Shown one piece after another: positions 24,310-35,052 of a DNA stretch of 64,000 nt. The notes under the pieces are model-generated. The model was given only the letters and a program-made list of their open reading frames with translations. It had not been told where the DNA came from and did no database searches. Every line of letters begins with the position of its first letter. Within the stretch, counting starts at the first letter, position 1. Made by a program: the position numbers and the translations under genes. The DNA is from Pyrrhoderma lamaoense (Eukaryota > Basidiomycota > Agaricomycetes > Hymenochaetales > Hymenochaetaceae): positions 3,596,001 through 3,660,000 of the forward strand of contig NBAZ01000001.1 of assembly GCA_002794735.1 (NCBI GenBank), in the 5' to 3' direction.

Positions 24310-26005
24310 ATGGCTAAAGGCAAGAATCTCAACCCAGCCGACGCTCTCAGTGAGTTTACTTCATAACTACACCTGCGTACAGACTTAAACATTAAAAGGA
24401 AAGGCACAGCGCAAGAAAGAACTCAAGAAGAACAAGGTTGAACGACAGAAGAACAGAGATTTTGCTCTAGTGAAAAGGGATACAAGTGGTACGTTCATCA
24501 GTGCAAATGAATTATTCCAGTAACAACTTACCCCACGATAGAGATCGAGGATGAGATCTCCCAGCTAGAGACGTCTGAAAATTTGTCAAATGACCAGCTA
24601 TCTCGTTTGAAGGAGTTGAAAACTGAACTGGCACGTATAAATAAGAAAAAGGAGGAATATGTGACCGCGCACCCGGAGCAACGTGGGCTTGTGTATAAAC
24701 GCCGGCGAGACAAGGAAAAAGACGACGAGGATGGCGCGACAGGCTCAACGAAGACGACACTAGAAAAGAAGAAAAGAAACCTTTTCAATAAGGATGGCCT
24801 TCCCCGGCATCCTGAACGTTCAATATACTATGACTCCGTGATGAATCCCTACGGTATGCCCCCGCCAGGTATGCCATATGTCGAACGAGGTGGGTCATTT
24901 TCCTATAGGTCACATTCGAGAGGGGTCTTATTAATCCCTTTCTTTTGTAGCTTTACTACCTGGAGAAGTAGATAGTGAAGCCGAATCAGATAATGGCGAA
25001 AGTGGTGAGTTCATGATATAGCAATCTCAATTTGAAATCGAACAAGAAAATAATATGTGAATGCTTAGACTCTGATTCAGATGTCATAATGCCGGAAGGT
25101 CCTCCTCCAGGTCCTTCTCAAGATGATTCGGATGGTGTGGGCAGTGATATCGATGATATACCTATGCCAGAGGGCCCTCCTCCAGGTTCTATTGAAGGTG
25201 ATCATATTAGAATCATACATAGAACACCACTTAAAGAAAATTGTTTAGAAACACACTCAGATTCTCCCCACTTCCCCCAGGTCCTCCTCCACTCCCTCCT
25301 GGTCCTCCCCCAATTCCTTCTTGCCAATGCCACCATTTCCGCCAAATCTCCCATTTTCTCAGGCACAATATCCACCACCACCACCACTTCCTTTCTATGG
25401 ATACTCCACCCGAGTTTTCCTCCACCACCTCCGGGGTTTTTCCCTGCTCAAGGTAACCATCGCAATAGACCATTGTCTTCAAGTGCAATGCAAGACCCAC
25501 TTTCTGGTATACCTCACCAAACATATCAGTCCCACCAAATATCACGGAAACAAAACTCTCATTTGAATAACTCTCCGGCAAATACTTCGCAACTTCCGCA
25601 CAATCCTAACTTACCCCCACGTCCCGGTTCGGTGCCTGTATCACATGAACAACCCTCGTCATCCGCAACTATTAGTGCAGAACCTCAACTTAGAGATCTT
25701 AAAAAAGAGAGCACTGCGTTCGTCCCTACTGCATTAAAGAGGAAGAAAGCAACACCTGGAAGTCGAGTCAATGCTGCGCCCTCTACTGGCGAGGAAGGAG
25801 ACGCTCTTACTGCAGCTAATAAAGTTACGAAGCCCGATCTTCTTGTCGCTCTCAGAGAGAAGCTTGGTCCAATGGCAAATGATACAGAGAATCGCTTCCG
25901 GAAGTTAATGACGCATCAAAGAAGCGAAGAATAGAAGGAAAGGAGCAACCAAAAGATGATTATGATAAGTTCCTTGAAGAGATGGGCGATGTTTTGGGTA
26001 ATTAA
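24310..26005 (+). CDS. WBP11: WBP11-family proline-rich splicing-associated protein
   Basis: The N-terminus MAKGKNLNPADALRKAQRKK followed by ELKKNKVERQKNR is the Wbp11 domain, and a long charged helix follows (LKTELARINKKKEEY). Exons read 24310-24349, 24399-24488 and 24542 onward with clean splice sites. The centre repeats VIMPEGPPPGPSQ and PMPEGPPPG, acidic patches with Pro-rich motifs of the kind that bind WW domains, then GPPPLPPGPPPIP and a further poly-Pro region. The C-terminus has DLLVALREKLGPMAN and ends DDYDKFLEEMGDVLGN, as in fungal members. In animals WBP11 is a nuclear, spliceosome-associated factor. One base appears missing near 25327, 25415 and 25903. The last of these would cut off the conserved C-terminus if real. 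Confidence 0.85.
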
Positions 26006-26392
26006 CGAGTAAATTTCTCAACTTACGTGTATCATATCAAAGATTAAGGCAATTTGTGATGCCAATGCATCTACTTTGTATACTAACTCTGTCTAATTCA
26101 AGTATCTTCATTAGTACAGTACTCGAGTTGCATCGATGACTTTCTTTGTCTATTTTTATCTAGACATTCACCTGACCCGCATTGGGAAATCGTAATTCCT
26201 CCGTGTCTGTGCGCTAAGTTCTCATCTGTGATCAGGTGGTATTCAACTGATTGGTAACTCGAAACGGAACAATCGTCAGTAGTCGAGTTTATAAGTATTC
26301 AACGTAGAAATGAGATGAAGCCTTAGAAAAGCTCCTCCGTCCTGAAAGTATACTCATTATAAGACCTTTTTCATACAACCCTTCATAAGTCT
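26006..26392. other. Intergenic: 3' flank of WBP11-like gene and transporter promoter
   Basis: This 387-base spacer separates two genes on the same strand. A TATA-like attataagacc lies near 26356, about 35 bases before the transporter start at 26393, which would suit a core promoter. I see no gene in it. Confidence 0.45.
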
Positions 26393-28548
26393 ATGATGGA
26401 CAAAGACTCCGGGCTGGAGGCCCCCAAAGATTCGTACTATCAATTTCTCGACCCATCCTTCAGATGGTATAGATCACGGAGACTTATTGTCTTGAATTTA
26501 TGGATATTCTTACTGTGCGTGTTACTTTTGAGTTTCTCATTTTTTTTTGCTTACTCTGCTAAAAACAACAATAAAAAAGATTGATTACATCTACCGCTAA
26601 TGGATATGATGGAAGTATGATGAGTCAGTTATTTAGTCGTCTTCTTTGTCCTCTGCAATCTCATACAGAGTCAATGTTAAGACGGACTGCAACTTATTGA
26701 TCAGTGGGAAGTCGCATTTAACCATCCCAGTGGATCAAAACTCGGTTTACTCTCGGCGATTCAAAATATAGGTACAGTTGGAAGGTGATTTGATAAATTA
26801 TCCTATCTTCAAGTTATCTGCTTTGATATATAAGTGAACAAATAAAGTCAACCGATTTCTCCATACTTGTGCGATGGATTGGGCCGTAAACGTACGATAT
26901 TCATCGGTGCTGTACTCATGGTTGCTGCCGCTGCAATACAGACAGCCGCTCAGACAGTTGAGATGTTTATTGGTGCGAGATGTCTTTGTAAGAGACTTAT
27001 CTTTCGATGTATGCTTCACGCAGTTCTTTGAATTTCTATTTTAGTAGGATTTGGACTTGGCATATGTACCTCTGCGGCACCTTTACTGGTCACTGAACTA
27101 TCACATCCGTATGTCATACTAGACTCTCACATATCAGTATACCTCATGTCCCTTCATAGAACCCAGCGCGGGCCGCTTTCATCTATTTATAATGCTTTCT
27201 GGCCTGTAGGGGCTGTCATGTAGGCTCATAGCGCACTTTTACTAATGATCAAGTAAACTTACTAGTGGAATTAATTAGTGCATCATGGGTGACATTCGGC
27301 ACATTCCATATCAATAACTCTTGGGCCTGGAGAGTTCCTTCGGCTGCTCAGGCACTACCCTCTCTTCTTCAAGTATTTCTAATTCTTCTCTGCCCAGAAA
27401 GTCCCCGTTGGCTCATTTCAAAAGGACGTGATTCGGAAGCCTTGAGAATACTCGCTTATTACCACGCAAATGGGAATACTACTGATCCCCTTATCTTGTT
27501 TGAGTTCAAGGAGATTAAGGATGCCATAGAGAAGGAAAAGGAACAGAAACAGACAGGATGGCTTCAACTTGTGCGTACTCCTGGGAACAGGAGGCGTATG
27601 CGTATTATAATCGCTATAGCTTTGTTTTCTCAGTGGAGCGGAAATGGAATAGCGTAAGTACAAACTTATTGCTCTGCGCTTTTTGTTAACCTAGGCAGCA
27701 CACTTACTCTACCGTAGGTCATACTACCTAAATCAAATTTTCAATATTATTGGTAGTAAGTCATTGGAGGTCAATATGTGAAATAGCCACACGCTTATCA
27801 TCTTCTGCACTTTCCAGTAACTAATAAAACTGAGCAATTACTCATCAATGGGGGTTTAAATATCTGGTCAGCAATAACAGCAATCACCGGTGGGCTTCTC
27901 TGCGATTGGGCAGGTCGTCGCCCTCTATTCTTAATCTCCACCGCAGGCATGATGGTTTCTTTCATCCTGCAGACAATATGCACGTCACAATTTGTACTTC
28001 ATGGGAATAAGGCTGCAGGAAATGCTGTTGTTGCCTTTCTCTGTATGTATCATAAGTTAGCGATTTTAGTGAAGTGCTTGATCATTTATATTATTTTTAG
28101 TTATTCAAAGTGCATTTTATGGGATGGCATATTCACCTTTGATTGTCCTATACACGATGGAGATTCTCCCGTTTTCGATTCGTGCGAAGGGATATGCCAT
28201 ATTTGCCTTTACTATTAGCGCATCACTAGTTTTCAACCAATATATCAATCCGATTGCACTAGCTGCCATGGGTTGGAAGTACTTCATCGTATACTGCGCA
28301 TGAATCGGATGCGAGCTAGTATTCATATATCTCTTCCTTGTTGAAACTAAAAATCGTACACTTGAAGAGACATCCTTGTAAGTATAAATCATTTCCCTCT
28401 TCTTCTTATAATCAATAATTCTTTTCCCAGAATATTTGATGGGTTGGACGATTCTGCAAGTGACGATTTGGTGGATGGTGTCTTGGAAGCGCACACTTTC
28501 GAAAAAGAAAAAGGGGAGTTACGCCAAGAGATTGTGATCAGTAATTGA
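26393..28548 (+). CDS. MFS sugar transporter
   Basis: This is a twelve-helix major facilitator of the fungal sugar porter type, in the plasma membrane. After MMDKDSGLEAPKDSYYQF comes NGYDGSMM at the end of helix 1, GLQLIDQWEVAFNHPSG in the first loop, CDGLGRKRTIFIGAVLMVAA (the GRK/R signature between helices 2 and 3), ICTSAAPLLVTELSHP, CPESPRWLISKGRDSEALRI (the PESPR signature), QWSGNGIASYYLNQ and CDWAGRRPLFLI (the second GRR signature). It ends FLVETKNRTLEET (the PET-like motif) and ELRQEIVISN, with the stop at 28546-28548. About eight short introns interrupt it and splicing keeps the frame as far as I can follow. The sequence does not fix the substrate; the closest feel is the hexose/lactose permease group. 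Confidence 0.88.
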
Positions 28549-28647
28549 GAATCTGTCTTTGTGAAAACACGTTTCAAATCTCCAAGAGTAGATGAATGGT
28601 ACATGAGCTAAAACATAAATTACTTGGTATAAATAGGACCTTATATA

Positions 28648-29412
28648 TCATTCGTACGAAGGTGGTGCATTCTCTTCTCTTATTCTCTCTATCATCATTC
28701 GTAAGTTTTCTATTTCTGATCTCAGAACTTCTTGTCCTCCTGTGCTGTTAGACCGTTAGTCGTCCGTACTTCCACACCACTCCTTGAAGCAGGAATGCTG
28801 TCAGAGTTGGTGTTTGTATTACCTTCCCATTGGCTTGATTACGGCTAGGGTTGAGATCCATCATGCATCTCTGAAAGGGAGAATGGCACAAGGACGGCTT
28901 CATCATGAAGGCTGGTATGCTCCGGAGCCAGATTGGTAGAATCAAGCACTACATAGCTTGGTCGACTGAAGGTCTTACATGTTCAATACATTTGGAGCGT
29001 TGATTATATTTTCCCGTTATCCTATTCTGCCGCCGCCGACAATAAATCGTGTTGCAAACAATAAGAACAGAGCCAGGGCGACGCTAAAAATCATGGAGCC
29101 TGCGACTGCTCCTGGGGAAAGACGCCTTCTCCCACTTCAAACAGCTGGAGAAAAGATAACATCCTTCAGTCCAGGTTGAAAATTCAAGTTAAAAGTGATA
29201 AACAATTATGGCATTGCTGGCGGAGCGAGAGTAGCACTTTGAGATGGGATATACATCCCGGAGATGAAAATGCCACTACTAGGATTATATACGTCGAGGG
29301 ATGACATATTTGTAAAGTTTGAGCTGGCATATTTGACACCGTATACAATTATTCTCTTATTAGCAGAAATATTTTCAAAAATTGTGATGTTGAAGTTGAT
29401 GAGAAACGACAT
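28648..29412 (-). pseudogene. Decayed 3' remnant of a GtaA-like gene
   Basis: Reading the minus strand from 29412, one finds YASSNFTNMSSLDVYNPSSG and SQSATLAPPAMP, which align with the end of the GtaA-like ectodomain of the neighbouring genes (YANASL..., IYNP..NGSQ, SPAQGAIFAPLALR). Next come GAVAGSMIFSVALALFLLFA, a transmembrane helix, then IYCRRRQNRITGKYNQ. After a Ser/Thr-rich tail the reading ends EIENLRMMIERIREENAPPS followed by YE and a stop at 28648-28650, so the coiled coil and PPSY motif are still recognisable. Everything upstream, about 600 residues of ectodomain, is missing. The homology stops 14 bases from the tRNA-Asp gene. Frame breaks occur near 29050 and in the tail. It is a truncated relic of a sixth array member. 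Confidence 0.72.
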
Positions 29413-29425
29413 CCCCTAAAAAAAC

Positions 29426-29496
29426 TCTCTGGCGGGGAGTCGAACCCCGCTTTCGCGCGTGACAGGCGCGTGTACTAACCGATATACTACCAGAGA
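29426..29496 (-). tRNA. tRNA-Asp (anticodon GUC)
   Basis: The minus strand folds as a 71-base tRNA with no intron. The acceptor stem pairs TCTCTGG with CCAGAGA. The A box region reads TAGTATATCGGTTAGTAC and the B box GGTTCGACTCC. The anticodon loop is CCTGTCACG, giving GTC for aspartate. The T stem pairs GCGGG with CCCGC. It lies directly beside the broken end of the GtaA-like remnant. Confidence 0.95.
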
Positions 29497-30106
29497 TTGC
29501 TTGTGAGTTTGAAAATATAATAGACAGTCTGAATTGAATTTTTATACACTATCTGGGTTTTTATATAAGAATTCATAGCATAAAAATCTTGTCTCGCTTA
29601 AAACCGCTAAGATATGTTGAGTGAAGATTCGCTGAGATAGATTATATAACATAAGGAAAATCTTGTCGAACATCAAACTAATCAACTAGCTCTGTTTATT
29701 GATTAAAGGATCAGCCGGTAGGTATAAAAATTGTTGTGTAATATACTGAGATACACGTGCCACAAGCAAGATCTACAATGGTTTCATGGCTGGATTTGTG
29801 ATGATTTTTAAGTACGGATTATCATAGTTCTCCGTGTTTCTTTGGTTTATGAGTAATGAAAGTGAAGAAACTGGAGGAAAAGAAAACACGCTCATGAATG
29901 CATTCCATTTTTTATTAAACAACCGCGCTAAGTAATACATGAGCTAAATCACTATTACCATTTTTTTTCAATTTTAATGCCTACTAGAAAAGGTTAGATG
30001 ATAACTATTTCTCATAAATAGGTACATGAGCTATAAACCTTTCTCCCATAGACGTTACCATATATTATGTAACGAAGATACATCCGCCACATACTTGGAA
30101 TATCAA
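29497..30106. other. Intergenic, 610 bases, AT-rich
   Basis: This holds the upstream side of the tRNA gene and the 3' flank of GtaA-like copy A. It is very AT-rich. I see no open frame, repeat or RNA structure I can support. Confidence 0.45.
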
Positions 30107-33100
30107 TCATGATACGTATGATGGCGGAGATGTACTCTGAAAAGCATTCTCTTCTCGCATTCGCTCAATTTCCATTCGTAAGTTATCTACTTCCGCCCTT
30201 AAGCTCCCATGTTCCTCGTTACGTTCGCCCGAGATTTGTTGGCCATCCATATATGGATCACTTCCTGGTCTTGATGCACTATTACTACTACTCAGGATAT
30301 CATATGAAGCGCCTTTACCACTTCGCTGTACAGGTACAGATCTCCCGATGAGATATGACCCCGAGTAAGAGTATGGTATAGGAGTCGTCTGAGCATGTTC
30401 AGTATTATCAACCTGGCCCGTAGTGATTCCCAAATTAGTGGAGCTAGGTATATGAAAGGTATGAACGGGAAGATTTGTAAGTTCAGTGGGTTTGACGTGT
30501 TCGTTACGCAATCCTAATGATTTAGCCTGTTGCCGACGACGATAAATAAGGATGAGAATGAGGGCAGAGATGAGGGTTATGCCACCAATCAGGGACCCTA
30601 CAATTATTCCAGTCAATTTATGCTTTTTTTCATTTTTAGTCACGGGGGCAGTAGTGGAATTGGATATTGAGAGATTCTTGAAAGCACTACAAAATAAACC
30701 GTTTATATATAGTGCAATAAGACTTGAGACATTCGAGTTATTTACCTCAATGCCAATGGAGCAAAAATAGCCCCTTGTGCTGGACTATTAGTACCGCCAA
30801 TTTGAGATCCATTATCAGAGTTATAGATTATAGGGAACGATCTATCGTCTAAGCTTGCATTTGCATAACTATAAACTCGAGAGATCATTGCATTCTGTAC
30901 TGTTAAATCTGTCGATGCAGAGGCGGCATATAGCATCCAGTCTAATTCAGAAAATTCAGGTGCAAGTCAGTGCTCTATATATCAGTATACTAGTAAGATA
31001 TATACCTGATCTAGAGACATCGGATAAAGAGTCATCAACGGGGACGCCGTATTTGTGTTCATCTGGATGGGGAAATGAGCTCATTCATGTCTGTATGTGA
31101 GATTTGTACTAACCTGTCTGAGACTTATAATATGACGTTTGGAGGTCATATATCTATTCGTTAATTATAATAAACGTCATATCTGTAAGGAAGGCATATT
31201 AAACAAGTGTAAAGTGAATGAATATACGAACTTCTGTTGCAACCATATTGAACCCTAGTAACTTATCCGCATATAAATTATATATGAGACCAGATCCGGA
31301 TTTCCCACTTTCAAGAGCAATACTACTGGGACTCTTCGCAAGTGTCTCCCAGACATCATAATATTGATCAGCCTGGTCCTTCAAATTAGAGTATTAGAGA
31401 TTGACATTACACCTTCAATGAGAACCATACCTTGAACCTCGTACTATCATTATTATGACTAGTAACGGAGCTAATCTCAGACATCGCTCGTATGCCAATA
31501 ATCCCTTTTAGGATTAGATTCGTCTGATTTGCACCCGTTATCCCATCCGAGGAAGATGTTATCCTACGAGAAATACTCAGTATACAGCTGATTCGTATGA
31601 GATATACTTACTGGTCGGTAGAAGTCAATGTATTATTTATCAGGTACTCTCCCCATCTAGCAAAGAGATCATACTACTCATCGTGATCAGACCAGTTTTC
31701 AACAACAGAGATGAAACATCTTACATATTGGAATAAAAGACTGTTATCCGAAGATGTGAGCGCATGGACCAAGCTCAGAATAATCATATTTGCAGATTCT
31801 ATGGGGTCACAGCTTCAGAACATGATAATATCTCGGAGACGGGCAATAAACCTCACGTTCGATTCCTTGATTATGAACATCATTGTTTCCAGTTGCATTT
31901 GGGAAAGGTCCTCCTAATATAGTTCGAAGGGATCAGAGCTAGTCATCCATGAGATCAACGTGAAAACTGACCAAGATCCTTTGCGGCATAGATGTTTGTA
32001 TATTGTGGATTCAGGTGGTATTCCAGAAGTGGATTCAATAGATATCCAAGAATATCTGGATTTAAATAGACGTAGATAGGCATTGCAGCGTAGATGACAT
32101 CTACAGCATTCACCCTAGAAGTACCTGCTGAGTCCCATATCATTAGTATAAGTATGAACCGAATAGTCTTACTGAAAGTGTTCACTATCAGATCCTACGC
32201 CTCCCATATTCTTCATGAATGCTTTCACATCCGATATATTGAGATCATCTCTTTTTATTGTATACTCGATTGCACTCATTGCCTGACGAGTGGTGAGGGA
32301 TATGAGACCAGCATATTCCTCAGAGATGCTATTCGCATCAGTAAGTAATTTGTTATCGAATTCTATCGAAGCTGACAATGCATCATCAAAGTGATCGAGA
32401 ACATCTTGGATCTGGATTATGTACCATATATCAGCAAGTTGATATGGAGACAAAGGGTAGAGAACATACGACGTCATGTATACTTGAGAAGTTTGCCCAA
32501 TAGTATGCATTCCTCTCTTCCACTTGAGCATTCCCATTTGTGTATTGAATCACAGGGTCACGCATTACGCCTACAGCATATACTACAGGCACGCTATCGA
32601 TCCCGGGTTCTATGGTTCCAATATCCACAGCGATACCACTACTTTCGTATGGACTTATTAAGAAGTAATTGAGCTCCTAGTGTACTCGACTCATAAGGTG
32701 ATACTTACTTGTTTGCTGCATGGAAAGTAGCTTCTGAGCGATTTTGCAATCCGGTTCCATTAATAAATGCAGAACGAATATCATCTGAGTGACCTATTTC
32801 CCAGGTTAAACCTGAGTGCTTTCAAGACATTGTAATAGTTTTAGAATATCTTGTGAGAAAACGAGTTACCTGCTTTATACAATGATAGGCAACACCATCT
32901 TGGGGTCTATCAAGTATCTCTTGGTATTTCCCTTCAGAGGTCAGCTGCATTTGGAGATATATGAAGTCTGAAGCATCCGTCATCGACCAATTTGTCATGA
33001 GACTAGCATCTCCTGTGATCCATTCTGAAATGGTCGTTTGTAGGTATCAAATCGCTTTAGCAGTCTCCGAGGTATATCTCTAAAATGAAAATTCATTACC

Positions 33101-33731
33101 TCCAGTGATGTCCGAGTATATCTGGACATCATGTGCACTGTTATCATTAGGAGTAACGGAGATGTACAGGTATGAAAATGGCATCGACAACCTTGTGAGA
33201 TCGCCCACCTACACATTTTGGGAACCATCGAGTTGGTCAACATTTATTTTCTTTCAATTTACCCCGGTATCTCACTCACTTCTATGGGACTAAGGAAAGT
33301 CATATTGACGTCAATGGGACCGGCCTTGAATAAGATGGATGTACGAGTAGGGGTAAACATGATTTTTGTTTGGTTGCCATTTATTGCCCGGGAAATTTGA
33401 TGGCCACCAGGAGTACCAAGAAGGTGATATGATTGATTATTATCAACTCTAGTTTCTATATCCCAGCCAACTGGCTACATGTAGCCATCCAGAATTAAAG
33501 CTCGAGACTAAGTCTGTTATAATATAGGAAACTTACAACATGAGCATTCCATGACAAGGACAGCATCTCGTTCACTGGTGTTTCTCCACTCCCTTGAACT
33601 TCCCAGACATTGATATAGGGGGACTTTACGACTAACGGAAGAGCAGGTGGATTAAAAGGGTCATATGACCATTGAGATGATTGAGAAGAAACAAACGGGA
33701 TACAAAAGAGCAAGAAGACTGAAAGATGCAT
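30107..33731 (-). CDS. Membrane-anchored glutaminase A-like protein, array copy A, frame intact
   Basis: The protein starts with the signal peptide MHLSVFLLFCIPFVSSQ (exon 1, 33731-33537). The ectodomain shows DPFNPPALPLVVKSPYINVW, FTPTRTSILFKAGPIDVNMT, DDLNISDVKAFMKNMGGVGS, NAVDVIYAAMPIYVYLNPDI, NQTNLILKGIIGIRAMSEIS, GLIYNLYADKLLGFNMV and SDWMLYAAS, all in fungal glutaminase A order. A transmembrane helix (about 30607-30541) ends in YRRR. The cytosolic tail carries a TPIPYSYS motif, the coiled-coil segment LRAEVDNLRMEIERMREE, and ends SPPSYVS. About fifteen exons join in frame with introns of roughly 50-80 bases. Fungal GtaA proteins are secreted enzymes reported to act on glutamine, but whether this membrane form keeps that activity is not shown by sequence. 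It is the best template for the array. Confidence 0.85.
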
Positions 33732-34078
33732 CCGAGGCCCGAGTCGTAGCTATGTGCTGAGTAAATCTTGGGTGTTAGCATTTTATAGCTAAGATAGTGG
33801 GCATGCATCAAATGATGTGAAATGATCTATCTCATGCGGGCGCGTATTATCTGCCAAAAGAGTACTTATTAGTCTTGTTAAACTGGGTGCTGCAAAGAAA
33901 TAAGAAATTATCATGTGTTCGCTGGATACAAGGTTCTGAAGTACATATAGTTCAACTCGGAACAATTACGCACTTGCATTAATACTTCTCATTAATTCTT
34001 ATGCTCTTAGGTATGGGGTAAATCGGGGTAGTTTGATAGAAGAAATGAATCAAAATGATCGCATCTTGTATATTACAT

Positions 34079-34099
34079 AAGTCCCTTGTGAAGGGACTT
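34079..34099. repeat. Perfect 9-bp inverted repeat with a 3-base loop
   Basis: The arms AAGTCCCTT and AAGGGACTT flank GTG. A second short palindrome, TTGTATACAA, follows within a few bases. The equivalent position upstream of copy B (near 39015-39030) keeps a related TTTTGTACACAA but not the hairpin. It could be a protein-binding palindrome or chance. Confidence 0.4.
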
Positions 34100-34258
34100 T
34101 GTATACAAGAAGCTTGAGTTTACCAAAAATATACGACTGACGAATACTGCTTTCTTGGTGAGTAATATTATCCAATTCATTGATGAGGACAGAAAAGTAA
34201 GGTAACTTCTCTCACTATATTGTCTTCCTTAAAGGCATCAAGTCTTAAGAACTAGGTT

Positions 34259-34560
34259 TTCGCCCTTGAGTTCGGTGAATTATCACGTGTACAAATTTTG
34301 CTAAGGTACTCACGATCGTCACTTCGGTCGACCAATCTCATGTTTCCAACAAAATTATATTTCATAATCCCTTCTCGATAGATGCATTCCACACGTACTG
34401 AGACATGCGAAATAGTTAGTTCCTGGGCGGATGCACTCCAACACAGCCGGGTAATTTGAAGGACGCCAAATACGAGATTGGCAAAGCTGATTTGGAGACG
34501 CTTTTCAAGATGATCACTATTTTTGTTGTACGTCGATCGTAGTCCCTGGAGTCCTTCCAT
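34259..34560 (-). repeat. Spacer element shared with the copy D/E spacer
   Basis: On the plus strand, gagttcggtga, the cacgtgtac region, atcgtcactt, gtcgaccaat and tcatgttt recur in the same order near 49390-49475. The segment gacatgcgaaatagttagtt recurs near 49530 in slightly changed form. On the minus strand here a 102-codon frame is open (MEGLQGLRSTYN at the start, NMRLVDRSDDREYLSKI inside). The other copy keeps only NMKLIDLSDNRE and has stops, so this may be a lost small gene or conserved upstream regulatory DNA. Confidence 0.5.
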
Positions 34561-35052
34561 TTACCTGACTGTTATTCAAATCGACAGGACGAAATATCAT
34601 GATGGTATTTTTGATCAATTATTATGGTTAGAGATTCTTAGCTATGCCAATCTGAAAAGCTTGCCTTTCAAACAGAATATTAGCCAGCAGGTACATTTTT
34701 TTAATTCTATCTGATTTTGTTGATTTCATGCTTTAAGTTGTTTGAGGTGTTAAGATTTGTGGTAAATCTATTCTGTAACACAATTTTTCCGGAATTTTTT
34801 TAATGAAATGTTACATCAACTCTCCATCTCACTGCATGTTCCATCCGTATCCAGTATAATTTTTTTTTTTTCAGTTTTCAACAATTGAATACCTTCATTT
34901 GAACACCGTAAAATCGAACGACCTACTAAACTAGATCCTTCGCTAACTCTATCTTGTGCATGTATACCCGACTTTGTAATAGGTTTTCAACCATGTCTAT
35001 CACCATATATTGGGATACAAGAATACATCTACATACACATTTAGTACATCAC

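Larger units (their letters stand above)
33732..35052. other. Spacer upstream of copy A (type I spacer)
   Basis: This 1.3 kb region holds the promoter of copy A and the 3' flank of copy B. Just upstream of copy A, the stretch with aagatagt and aatgatgtg (about 33790-33830) has a matching stretch upstream of copy D (about 48735-48780). It also contains a conserved element at 34259-34560 and a short hairpin at 34079-34099, listed separately. A poly-T tract lies near 34859-34872. Confidence 0.5.

Noticed and set aside
4570..28548. A secondary-metabolite gene cluster (PhzF, GMC oxidoreductase, methyltransferase, transporter, CoA ligase)
   Set aside because: There is no core synthase, the genes are scattered among housekeeping genes such as RNF10 and WBP11, and the methyltransferase is of the protein-modifying type.
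28979..29179. Plus-strand open frame of 66 codons
   Set aside because: It is the antisense shadow of the membrane helix and Arg-rich segment of the GtaA-like remnant on the minus strand.
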